Origin: Multifurca ochricompacta
Taxonomy: Eukaryota > Basidiomycota > Agaricomycetes > Russulales > Russulaceae
Direction of reading: 5' to 3'
Assembly: GCA_022496185.1 (NCBI GenBank)
Contig: WTXG01000046.1
Span: 1 to 64,000 of the forward strand
DNA: 64,000 nucleotides
Shown here one piece after another: positions 12,285 to 22,400 of this stretch (position 1 is the first letter of the stretch; every line of letters starts with the position of its first letter). The translations under genes were made by a program, and so were the position numbers. A model generated the notes under the pieces. It was not told the DNA's origin. It saw only the letters and a program-made list of their open reading frames with translations, and did not search any database.

Positions 12285-12878
12285 TGTTACAAACCCTGCT
12301 GTGTCATCTTGTTTCTTTTCATTTCATGTGACATGCTGTTTGGCCTCATTTGCCCTTTGTTGATCATGTTTATGACTTTCTTTGTACCTATTTGTCCCTT
12401 ATCTCTGGACTGGGCTGTGCTTATCTCTGACTCATACCTTACACAAGAACTCTTACATATTTTCCCACCAGAATCGTGACTATACTGGATCCATCTATGT
12501 ATATTCTCATCTGGCCCACCCTGACTCTGTTCCCTATTTGGTTAGATTATGACTTTGTTGATACATTGAGTATGTTACTCCAATTTAGACTCCGACCTCT
12601 ATTACATATATAAGGCCTGTCTAGATAGCCTGTATGCCTTAGACTCGACTTCTTAATCAACTTGGTGCATTGCCTTCTGGGTGATCTCTAAGACCTGACT
12701 CCTGAATCGTCTCAGTGCTTCTGGCACTCTTCTGCTCACTGATACTAAGGGATTAGCTCCTTGGTATTGACTTCTCAACCTGACCTCCATGTACTTGAAA
12801 GACAGTACACACTTGACTTTGTAGTTTTGCTATGCAACTTATCACATGTCGTGCTGAATGCCCACACCAGGTGTTACA
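12285..12878 (+). repeat. 3' LTR of gypsy A, with polypurine tract before it
   Basis: 594 bp, TGTTACAAAC to AGGTGTTACA. The purine-rich tract at about 12270-12284 (cttagagagggggtaa) is the plus-strand primer; the equivalent in B and C is agaagaggggGtga-like. It carries the uninterrupted target (single TTTCT) of the copia LTR inserted in the 5' LTR, so the two LTRs recorded different histories after insertion. Confidence 0.94.
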
Positions 12879-14912
12879 ACATCACTAAACACATGCAAGT
12901 TCTTTACTTGCATTGCACATTTCGGACACTCAGCCCAGTCCATCCTGGTCAAGGAGATACATACTTGGATACAACATGTTCATTTGTGGCTACTCAGGAT
13001 CCCTCAATAATTGCTGATTTATGTTCAGAAGATTAAGTTTATTCTTTATTTACATTATTATTTTATTTCATTTTGTGGAACAGGCATGGCACAGGCTTGT
13101 ACTTTAGATGTACTATATCAGCTACTAGATTAAATGAATGCGTTATCTCGTTATCTCATTTAATGATGTAATTTGATCATATGTCAGATCTTAGATGTAT
13201 ATTCTATGTATCTAATTAATTTGTGAACATGTTTCTGTTGTGTTATCTATGCATGATCACAATCTTGTTGGACCAATGGAAAATCAAAGCCATGATTGTT
13301 AAGTCAACCTTCCTTAATAGGAAGGAGATCAGACCAATATGCTGGTCCATGCAATGCAATGTAGTTGCTGCTCTATGCAGCCTGTAGATACACACAGGCC
13401 TTGTTTCAGTAAAATAAATTGATAATTAGATTATAGAATAGTCTAAAGTAGTCTAGAGTGTATTTTAGATAGTGCCAGACTGGCAGAATTGATCATGTGT
13501 TAATAAAACAGTTGCATCATGATTTTCAAGAGAGTGGATCACTGATAACACTTTTATTTTACATCGCACTGTTGATCTGCTTTGATATTTCATAGGATAA
13601 CACTAGAATATATTTACAGAAACCCTGTAGCATACATCAAATTTAATCTTGTCATTTGTTTGCTACAGATGTATTTTATCATTACATTTCTGCTGATTGT
13701 AACAGGTGAAGCTCCATGTACACTCAGGTAAGAAGGGCAAAAGAGAAAAGGTGACCTAAGTCGTTGGGCATACCGCGGAGGCAAACGTCACGTGTCAAGC
13801 AATGATGGGGAACCTTGCTGCCCACAGTGGTTTGTTCAACCACAACAGCAGTGTTCTGAAACCCAAAGAAGCTGCAGCCCCAAGAGGACAAGATCCAAAG
13901 GATCGAGTCACACAGGGAGGCAGGATACCATTAGCACTATGTATCAAACTCGTGTAGACAGTTACTCACCTGCAGCCCCAAGAGGACAAGATGGGGGCTA
14001 CAGGCTGTTACAGAGGGTCTTATATACATTTCTCAGTGTAACGAGGTAAGCAATGAGTGTAAGCAAGAATCAGCAAGTATCAGTCAGCTGTATTGCTGAC
14101 TGAGCCTTATCTCTGTGATTCGTAAGCTGCTTTACTCTGCTGACTGATCATGCTCCACAGTGTGATGTCATAATGACATCACTGGAGTAGATAACTGATA
14201 TGTAGTCTAGCCCTTAGGTCTGGAACACGTCTATCTACTGATACATGTGGTTCTGTGCTAAAATTGGCCATGGCCCAACCTGGGCCCTTATCTAGAGCTC
14301 CACTTACCTAGAACCTTCTAGGCTGGACTCCTCTTATCTTGATAGCAACTCCACTTGGTCTAGAACCATCTAGACTGTGGGGCCTCTGCTTATTGTGGTA
14401 AACACAATAGAAAGTCGACTTGTAATTCTTGAGTGGCTCTTGTGCTGACTAAGCAGCATGTGACTATTACATGTGACTCGGTCACATGATCCATGTCACG
14501 ACTACATTCCCATGATCACGTGTTGAGACTGCTGGGTAATCTTCCCACAGTCATGTGATCCGAAAGGGAGAAAATAAAAGGAAAAATAAAGTAGAGCCAT
14601 GACACTGATCTTGTCAATGACTGATGACCACTTATACCTGCCAAACCTGCTGTGCAGGTATGGGTTTCTGGCAGGTTGGGAGTTGTAAACCCATACCTGT
14701 ACCCATCAAAACCCACGGTGCTTACCCATGCAGGTATGAAAACCCTTGCTGATCCCTAGCAACTGCAACTGATGGTCTGGTTGCATTTGGTTGGGTTCAG
14801 TCCAGTTTTGGTCATTTTTTTGGTTCAGGCAACCAGACCTTTAAACACTATAATATATGCATTTGTACAAAAGTTCAAAACATGCAGACAGTTTTTTGAG
14901 CCACTGTATATA
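12879..14912. other. Gene-free repeat-rich gap between the two retrotransposon clusters
   Basis: No gene is supported. At 13073 the bases TGTGGAACAGGCATG match the terminal bases of the inverted copia LTR, but the match does not extend, so it may be an LTR relic or chance. A 22-bp sequence (ctgcagccccaagaggacaa...) is repeated directly at about 13871 and 13973. Near 14630-14760, repeats of CCCATACCTG/CAGGTATGGG in both orientations, ending at CTAGGGATCAGCAAGGG when read on the minus strand, resemble subterminal sequence of a hAT-type DNA transposon, but no transposase is visible. Confidence 0.45.
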
Positions 14913-15159
14913 TGTCACAGCCAGGTGCCTGCTGTGTCCAGTTGCATTTTCAGGTCTGAAGGCCCTCAAGATCTGAGCACACTCAAGATTCAAGTTCTAG
15001 TAAAGAAGATCCAGATCAGGTCAACATTTCAAGTGCCCACAATGATATGGAGGGGGCACATGCAGAAAACAAGTCAAAGGCAGCAGCAATAAGCCCTGCT
15101 AAGCTACTGGGAAGAAGACTCCTCAAGCTGCTACTTAGGGAGTTCAAGTGGAGTTCTAT

Positions 15160-15744
15160 TGTTACATCCGGTGCGGGACGTTCCACACGACTTGTGTGAC
15201 AGCGCGATTCGTAGGTTCAGGTAAGAAACCAATAAGGCCTCTTGGAGATGAAGTGGAATGAGTCAAAGTCAAAGGGGCGCTCCCTAAGACGATGTTGAAT
15301 GGAAAAGTACCAGAAGTACTTGAGACAAATGAGTCAGAGATCAAGGGGATGTCCAGAAGACAGGCACCGATGTATTCAATAAGTCAAGTCTGAGGTCTAC
15401 AGTGTAACTACAGCAGACTTATATATGTAACTCAATGGGCGCCTACAAGATAAGGGTACAGAGTCAGGTGGGCCCAAATATACAGAAGCGGACGGCGTAG
15501 AGTCAAGCTTCTGATAGGGTATTAAGTAAGTGTCTGGTCGTAAAGATAAGGCGATAACGAGATAACAAGTCAAACATAAGCAAACGTCGTGTCAACAAGT
15601 ACAAAGTGGGTCACGGGGATGGAAGTAAGGCATGTGATGGATCCCACGATGGAGACGTGATTGAGAAGTGCAAAGTGGGTGGCAGCGAGGGGTCGTCGTT
15701 GGGGAGTAGAAAGAAAACGGGGGCAGACAGTAGAGGTTGTAACA
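15160..15744 (-). repeat. 3' LTR of gypsy B
   Basis: 585 bp. By my alignment it differs from the 5' LTR at 30287-30871 at 14 positions, all transitions, all at positions where one or both copies imply an ancestral CpG. The polypurine tract (read on the minus strand, agaagagggggtga) lies just before it at about 15745-15760. Confidence 0.93.
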
Positions 15745-15775
15745 TCACCCCCTCTTCTGGTTCTAGCAGACCCGG

Positions 15776-17014
15776 CTAGAAACGACTCGTACCGTCATCA
15801 TCCTGTACCAACTCCAAGTAGTCGTCAGCTACATTACGATCATCCATGGTATAGTTCTCCTTGTCCTCATCCTGGGGGCATTGGTGGGTGCGGAGGAATC
15901 CGTAGGGGCCACGTCGACCACATAAGCGGCACTGGTCGTGGACAGGGCAGTCCAACTCGTGGTGTCCTGCATTGTGACGCAAGCACTTGCCACACCATGC
16001 GGATGGGTTGTTGATTGTCAGAGTGACTCCTATGCGGCGGAAGATACAGAACCTGCTCCAGTGCAGGTTGCTACGACAGTGCTGACACCACTTGCGATTG
16101 AGGGGACAGTTCCAGCTGATGTGATACTTACTATCACAGCGCCAGCATGTCTCTCCACAGGGGTTCTCATGCATACGTGGCATCTCGAACCGGTTGGGCA
16201 ACAGCACAGGAGCAGCCCCCAATGATTGTGGGGGCAAGGGTCGGGCATACGTGTCGGCGTACCTTTCGGCAATTGTTTGGTAGGCATCCCCTTTCTCCAA
16301 CCTCTTTCGAATCTCCACCAACTCCTGCTCAATCTGGAACATCCCGTTGGTCAGCCGGGCCATCATCTTCGCGTGTTCTTTGTACTGCTTGTTGAGTGTA
16401 TTGCGTAAGGTTAGATTCTTCCGCAGTCTCATTACCTCAGCTTTGAGATGCGGAAGTCACATGTCAGTCAGTACTTCATCGATGGCAAAGGCTTGCAAAT
16501 CTTCGGCAGCCAGGTGCCCCAGTTGTTCGTCGGTCATGGTGTGGTGCAAGCGGCCGGTGTACCTTTCCTCCAGATATACTGGAGCTCCATAAACGGGACC
16601 GTCCTTCTTCATGCATCCAGCCACGTCCATCCCTCCATTAGTGTAAAAGATATACTTGGCGATTGCGACTGTCCCATCACCCGAGGTGATCTCCAACAGG
16701 TAGTACGTGGAGGAGTTTGGGTTATTAACGAAAAAGGGGAATTCGGGAACTTCATCATCTGACTCCATACCTATCAGGTCATTCGGATGTGGTTCTTCGC
16801 AGTGGTCGAAGTCGTCGTTGGGGTTGGGGGACTGGTTCTTGACTCGGGCTTCGGCAGCCTCGTAATCAATGGGTGAGGAGGGATGTGTAGAAGGGTGAGC
16901 AGAGGGGAAGTTCTCGACAACCACGGTAGTGGCGGTGAAGGCGTCGATGGCAGCGTTGGCAGCGATGAAAGACATAATGGATTCTGTGGTTGTAGGACGT
17001 TGCTGTGGGAGCAT
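15776..17014 (-). pseudogene. Third ORF of gypsy B (four zinc-binding motifs), one stop
   Basis: The best-preserved copy of the accessory ORF. It opens at 17014 (or at the second ATG, 16977) and would encode about 410 residues. One TGA at about 16454-16456 stands where C has CGC. The order is: Ala/Pro/Ser-rich N-terminus; acidic segment; conserved block with AKYIFYTNGGMDVAGCMKK and GPVYGAPVYLEERYTG; heptad-like charged stretch (coiled coil likely); then CWRCDSKYHISWNC and CQHCRSNLHWSRFC, both C-x2-C-x4-H-x4-C zinc knuckles; then CGKCLRHNAGHHELDC and CRLCGRRGPYGFLRTHQC. It follows the pol stop by about 38 nt. There is no signal peptide or membrane segment, so it is not envelope-like. I do not recognise the family; a nucleic-acid-binding accessory protein is an inference. 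Confidence 0.8.
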
Positions 17015-17051
17015 GTACTGGGGAGTTTACTTGGGATCTGGGGCTGTTCTT

Positions 17052-17292
17052 TTAACTATTCTTGGGCGCCTCTGGATGTCGGTCATGGAACTCCGAGATA
17101 AGGGCCGGGGCAAAGATATTCCCAGCGGGCTCCCACGAGTTGTCAGAGTCTGGGAATCCTTTCCACTTGACTAGGTAATGCAGCTTGCGCCCTCGGCCTT
17201 TACGTGAGGAATCTAGAATTCGCTCCACTTCCCACTCCGCTTCTCCATCGATTAATTCAGGGGGGGGTCTCGGGAAGTTTTCCCCATGCAGG
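17052..17292 (-). pseudogene. pol: 3' end of pol of gypsy B (chromodomain)
   Basis: Read on the minus strand this holds the C-terminal chromodomain of the integrase (EWEVERI, YLVKWKGFPDSDNSWEP). It is separated from the rest of pol (25521-28765) by element C. Chromodomains at this position direct integration to heterochromatin in chromoviruses. The stop is at 17052-17054. Confidence 0.88.
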
Positions 17293-17886
17293 TGTTACGA
17301 CCAGGGCCTAGCACCCCACTTTTCTTCACTCTCCCTAATGAGGACCCTTCCCTTCCGCCCACCCTCCACTTCTTGATCACATCCCGGTCCTGGGATCCCT
17401 CACGTGCTTTACTTCCATCCCCGTGACCGTTGATTGTCTATGTTGACCTGTTGCTTACCTCTGTTATGGATTCCCTTATCACTTATCTCCTTATCTCTAA
17501 GACCGGACACTTACTTAATACCCTATCAGAAGCCAGGCTTTACGCCATCCGCTTTCGTATATTTGGGCCCACATGACTCCTTGATATCTTATCTTTAGAC
17601 GCTCATTCGATTACGTATATAAGTCCGCTGTAACTACATTGTAGACTTTAGACTTGACTTATTGAATACATCAGTGCTTGTCTTCTGGACTTCCCCTTGA
17701 ACGCCTTGAACTCGATCGTCTCACAAGGTACTTCTGGTACTCCCCGCTTAACATCGTCTCAGAGTGCAGCCTCTTTGACTTTGACTCCTCCCGTATAAAC
17801 TCCAAGAAGCCTTATTGGTTTCTTATCTGACAACGAACGAACGCTGTCACACAAGTCGTGTGGAACGTCCCGCACCGGACGTAACA
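17293..17886 (+). repeat. 5' LTR of gypsy C
   Basis: 594 bp, TGTTACGACC to CCGGACGTAACA. TATA box TATATAAG at 17616-17623; presumed R start AGACTTGACTT at 17650-17660, again 34 nt from the first base of the TATA box. There is no ATG between the presumed RNA start and the end of the LTR. Confidence 0.95.
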
Positions 17887-17900
17887 TCAAGTCGAGTCTC
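17887..17900 (+). other. Self-complementary primer binding site of gypsy C
   Basis: AAGTCGAGTCT at 17889-17899, two bases after the LTR, pairs with AGACTTGACTT at 17650-17660 over 11 nt with one G-U pair. The non-tRNA start (TCAAG) supports Tf1/sushi-type self-priming. Confidence 0.7.
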
Positions 17901-17908
17901 TACCCAGC

Positions 17909-19426
17909 GTGGCTTCGTCCAGCCGAAGCCAGACCCTGTTCAGAGAAGAACTCATCAAATGCAGAGACGAGAATAATCTTTCACAACAGACACTTGGCTC
18001 TGCCGTCTGGAAAGACTTTGAAACCGAGTTTGGATACTACGTCTATCACGACGGAAGATACCAACCGGTAGAGTACGACGAAGAAAGGAGAGTTTGGTAT
18101 CGTATCCAATACTCGGATAGCAGACACTCGTGGGTTACTACCGCTCCCGCTCCACCAGAATTCGGTCTCGGACCGTGGAGAGAGAACCCGCCTGCGATCA
18201 TCACCGACTCAGAACCAGAAGAATACGTCGAAGAAAATAGTGAAGACGCACCAGTATTAGCATTGCCTACACCCCTGGTTGCACTGGCAGTTGTCACGAC
18301 CAGAGCACCTGCTTTGACAACTCCTCAGATCTCGATACAATCCTCCGACACCATCATCCCATTCCGACAAAACATGTCAACCATCGCTGCCCAGCTCCCT
18401 GACCCCGCTCCTCCTCCCCCTCCTCCACCTCCTGTTGTCCCAAACATCCCTCCACCATCAGGACGTCTCTCGGGAATCCTACCCCAGACCTTCATGGGAG
18501 ATCGTTCCCAAAGTAAAAAGTTTATGCTGGAGTTCACCACGTTCAAGAACTTCAACCACAATGTCGCCCAAATCGTCAACCCTTTTCAGCGCGCCAACCT
18601 CTTCCTCTCGCTCATCAGAGGTGACACAGTTGACGACTGGACGATGGAGCAGCTCGAATGGTTAAACGAGCAGGTAGAAAGTGGACGCCGTACTACCAGT
18701 GAAGGCCTCTGGGAGACCATAGCCCAGAGATTCAAAGATGCCTTCACTGATGGACAGGCGAAGCAGAAAGCAGCCAGGGAATTGAAAGCCCTGTGGATGG
18801 AAAAGGGAGAGCTTGATGCCTATGTAGCAAAGTTCCAGAGCCTGGCAAACCGAGCGGGTTATGATACAGATGAAGAGGCAACCTTGGACCTCTTTTCCCA
18901 AGGGCTGCCAAACCCACTTGTCAAAAACATTATTCAGTTCCATCACCCTCATGATTGGGACGAATGGGTTGATGCTGCTCGACGACAGCAGCAGGACTAC
19001 CTCGACTTCCAAACGCGGTTTGGAGTCAACACCAAAAAGGGAAAGACCAGAGAACAGTGGAAAGCAGCGTTTGGGGTCAAACCAGCGCATGCCACGCAGA
19101 GGGATCCTAATGCAATGGATACCTCGGCAGATAGAGCCAGGGCAAGAGCAATGCTCACAGAAGACAAACGGCAGACGCTGATGAAAGAAGGACGGTGTTT
19201 CCGCTGCAAAGGACAGGGGCATATGTCCCAGGACTGTCCGAAGAAGGGGGTACGAGTCACAGCGGCAAATACTACACCCACCACCCCCGTCAACAACAAC
19301 CCACCAGCCATAGACAAACAAACCAAAGAAGAAAAAGCCCAGGACATATGGGCAAACATGATGAAGGAGAGTGAGGAAGTGCGAGCCATTCTTGTTGAGA
19401 AGGCATTTGCAAAGAAGGATTTTTGA
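17909..19426 (+). CDS. gag: Gag polyprotein of gypsy C (intact frame)
   Basis: A 505-codon open frame beginning at GTG (context AGC-GTG-G, purine at -3 and G at +4) and ending at TGA 19424-19426. In B and C the frame upstream of this GTG reaches the TAA of the LTR end without any ATG, so either GTG or a near-cognate codon is used, or a spliced leader supplies the AUG; the first in-frame ATG is only at 18373. The protein has a charged N-terminal part, a proline-rich linker (PAPPPPPPPPVVPNIPPPSG, about residues 165-185), a retrotransposon-gag capsid-like region (QSKKFMLEF to LVKNIIQFHHP) and one CCHC knuckle (CFRCKGQGHMSQDC). It would assemble the particle and package RNA. Confidence 0.92.
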   Translation: MASSSRSQTLFREELIKCRDENNLSQQTLGSAVWKDFETEFGYYVYHDGRYQPVEYDEERRVWYRIQYSDSRHSWVTTAPAPPEFGLGPWRENPPAIITDSEPEEYVEENSEDAPVLALPTPLVALAVVTTRAPALTTPQISIQSSDTIIPFRQNMSTIAAQLPDPAPPPPPPPPVVPNIPPPSGRLSGILPQTFMGDRSQSKKFMLEFTTFKNFNHNVAQIVNPFQRANLFLSLIRGDTVDDWTMEQLEWLNEQVESGRRTTSEGLWETIAQRFKDAFTDGQAKQKAARELKALWMEKGELDAYVAKFQSLANRAGYDTDEEATLDLFSQGLPNPLVKNIIQFHHPHDWDEWVDAARRQQQDYLDFQTRFGVNTKKGKTREQWKAAFGVKPAHATQRDPNAMDTSADRARARAMLTEDKRQTLMKEGRCFRCKGQGHMSQDCPKKGVRVTAANTTPTTPVNNNPPAIDKQTKEEKAQDIWANMMKESEEVRAILVEKAFAKKDF

Positions 19427-19457
19427 TAGGCTCTACCCCGTCGGCCTGGGCAAGAGC
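19417..19457 (+). promoter_or_regulatory. Programmed -1 frameshift signal of gypsy C
   Basis: The gag frame ends G-GAT-TTT-TGA. The heptamer GGATTTT (19417-19423) fits X-XXY-YYZ-like slipping and equals the heptamer I know from red clover necrotic mosaic virus. A one-base backward slip continues as TTG-ATA-GGC, which is the pol frame. After a 6-nt spacer a stem-loop follows (19430-19457): GCTCT pairs with AGAGC, with an inner CCC/GGG pair. Confidence 0.78.
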
Positions 19458-22400
19458 ACTCCATGTTACCTCTGTGTATACTAGTCGCTTCAAATCGTTG
19501 AAAATACCAGTTCATTTCGAGACTACACAGAGAACGGCCGACCGAGACATCTTAGTGGACTCTGGAGCCACAGATAACTTTATCAGTCCAAGAATGATCA
19601 AAGTCTTGGGACTGGGGATGCAGGCTCTTCCCCAAGAGAAAAATATCTGGAATATTGATGGGACTGCCAATCGTGTTGGAAAGATCACACATTATACTGA
19701 CCTAAACGTCCAAGTCGGAGAAACAACAAAAGTCATCCGCTTCCTAGTCACCAACTTAGGGGATGAAGATCTTATTCTGGGATATCCATGGCTTGCTGCA
19801 TTCGAACCCAGAATCAATTGGGCCAATGCGACGATGGACAAAGACTCCTACCCCACCATCATCACATCGATCGGCTATGATTATGCGATCAGACACCAGA
19901 TGGTTGTAGACACAAATGAGGAAGACCCAGGTCGCTGTTACACCACCAAGGCTTCAGAATTGGCCCAGAAGGCGACGCAAGGGCAGAAAGAAAAAACTTA
20001 TAGCGATGTAGTACCGCGAGTCTATCACCGACACTGGAGGGTATTCTCGGAAGAAGAGTCACAGCGATTTCCACCTTCCCGACCCTGGGATCACGCCATA
20101 GACCTACTCCCTAACGCGCCGGCAGCAATCGACTGTAAAATCTATCCATTGTCCCAGTCTGAACAGGTGGCGTTGACAGAGTTCCTTGAAGAACATTTGG
20201 CCAAAGGGTACATCCGCCCGTCTAAGTCACAGTACGCGTCACCCTTCTTCTTTATCAAAAAGAAGGATGGGAAGCTGTGACCGGTCCAGGATTATCGACG
20301 GATTAACGCTTATACCATGAAAAATGCCTACCCCCTGCCACTCATCTCCGAACTCATAGACACTATGAGGGATAAGTCCCTCTTCTCGAAAATGGACGTG
20401 CGATGGGGGTATAACAACGTCAGGATCAAGGAAGGTGACCAGTGTAAAGCGGCATTTAAAACAAATCAGGGATTATTCGAACCAAATGTCATGTTCTTTG
20501 GCCTCATGAACTCACTGGCAACATTTCAAGCCATGATGAACCACATCTTCCAGGATCTCATCCTCACTGGAGAAGTAGTGGTTTACATGGACGATATCTT
20601 GGTGGCCACCCCAGACAATCTAGATCACCACCGAGATCGCGTACATCAGGTACTCGACATACTCCAGGAACACAATTTGTACCTCAAGCCCGCCAAGTGC
20701 TCCTTTGAGCAGCAAAGTGTTGAGTACCTGGGGGTCATCTTAGAAGGAGGACAAGTGTGCATGGATCCCATTAAAGTACAGGGAATTCGGGAATGGCCAG
20801 TTCCGACCTGTGTCAAGGATGTCCGGTCGTTCATTGGATTCTGTAACTTCTACCGACGCTTTGTCAAAGGATTCTCAGGCATCGCACGACCGTTAAACGA
20901 TCTATTGAAAAAGGACGTGCCATGGCATTGGGACGTAACACAACAACAAGCGTTTGAACGGATCAGGGATTTAGTCAGCTCAGAACCGGTACTCATTCAA
21001 CCAGATCTAAGTCGCCCCTTCGAATTGGAAGTGGACGCCTCTCACTTTGCAAATGGAGCTGTGTTATATCAGAGAGATGCCACAATGATACTCCACCCAG
21101 TGGCATACTACTCCGAGACCTTCTCCCCAGCCGAACGAAATTATGACATCTGGGATAGGGAACTCTTAGCCATAGTCAAGGCATTACGGCATTGGCGACC
21201 TTACCTGGCCGGGACTCCACATCAGACCATTATCCACACCAACCATTCCAACCTGTTGTATTGGAAAGAGCCCCATAAAATCAGTCGGCGTGTCACAGCC
21301 AGGTCTCTGCTGTGTCTAGGATCGTTCAAGTCAAGCCCCTTCAAGATATGGAGTGCCTGCAAGGTCAAGACTGTCAAGGACAAGTTGGTTCAAGGGGTCA
21401 GGGTGAACCACAAGAGCCAGGATCAAGGATCAAGGTCAAGGCTATCAAGAGCAAGTCAATTCAAGGTGTCAAAGCGAACCACAGAGGGCCGCGGTTAGGA
21501 TTCAAGGCCCACACAAGATAAGAAGGGCACGCGTGCAAGAAGCGAGTCGAAGCAGTGGCAATAGGCCCTGCTGGAGGTTCTGGGGTGAAGGCTTCCTAAG
21601 TTGCAGCTTAGGAAGTTCAAGGGGATTCTGGTGAAGAACAGTAGACCTGTATTAGATACAAGAGAACAGACTTAAGGTCTGTCTCTCCAATATGTCCTGC
21701 TTAAATACATGTACTCTAGTGTCTTGTAAGTAAAGTAGAAGATTCAATATAGTAGTAAATGTCCATGTGAATCTCCAGTGGAGATTGAGACAGGAAATAT
21801 AAGTGGTGTTGCACCCACTCCAGAAGCGAATGAGTGTCAATCCCAATCAGTCTAAGAAGTCCGAAAATCAGATAAAGCAAGATCATCAGCTCCAGTCACA
21901 TGACTCGGAGCGAGAAGTCGAAACGTTGAAACAAAAGTCGAACGCGCGCGGCTCGAAAAACCGTCACAAAACGTCACACGCGCGTCGCAGGTTGTCACAT
22001 CGACAATAAGCGTCACACGGCGTGTTGCACAGGAGGTCCTGGAGCTAGAGGAATACAACTTCACCTTGAAACACATCGCTGGCAGCCAAAATGCCAGAGC
22101 CAATGCGCTGTCGCGCAGACCAGATATGCATACAGGCGAGGACGACAACAACGACATCACTGTCCTTCCTGAGGAGGTGTTTGCAAAGACCACTGTCGTT
22201 AGTCTCCATGATATGGACCTGTGGGCCCAAGTCTCACAGAATATGAACCCCTCACTCTGCCGCTCATGGGCTGATGCACACAACTTGAAAGAAGTCAACG
22301 GTTTGTGGTGGAAAGACGGAGATCGACTCGTTGTCACCGGTGGCGACAACATTAAGAGGGGGTGATCCATTTTCACCACGACCTTCCCTCTGCCGGCCAC

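Larger units (their letters stand above)
3922..12878 (+). mobile_element. Chromodomain Ty3/gypsy element A (decayed full-length copy)
   Basis: A full-length element with two 594-bp LTRs, gag, pol and a third ORF downstream of pol. After removal of three later solo LTRs and their 5-bp duplications it measures about 7,449 bp, close to B (about 7,479) and C (about 7,496). It is the most decayed copy: CpG is almost gone, many arginine CGA codons have become TGA, and the two LTRs differ at about 41 of 594 positions by my reading, all transitions. It is therefore the oldest of the three by LTR divergence. It has no recognisable target-site duplication of its own. Confidence 0.93.

Noticed and set aside
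13073..13100. A second inverted copia solo LTR starting at 13073
   Set aside because: Only the terminal 15 bases match; the sequence diverges at once and no matching other end or target duplication was found.
15776..17014. Reading the third ORF as an envelope gene
   Set aside because: Its position after pol fits env, but there is no signal peptide, furin site or transmembrane segment; the C-terminal half is zinc-knuckle-like.
18662..19515. Long antisense open frames opposite gag and pol of element C (and similar ones opposite A and B)
   Set aside because: They mirror strongly coding sense frames with known domains; their predicted proteins are compositional shadows and are not conserved as proteins between copies.
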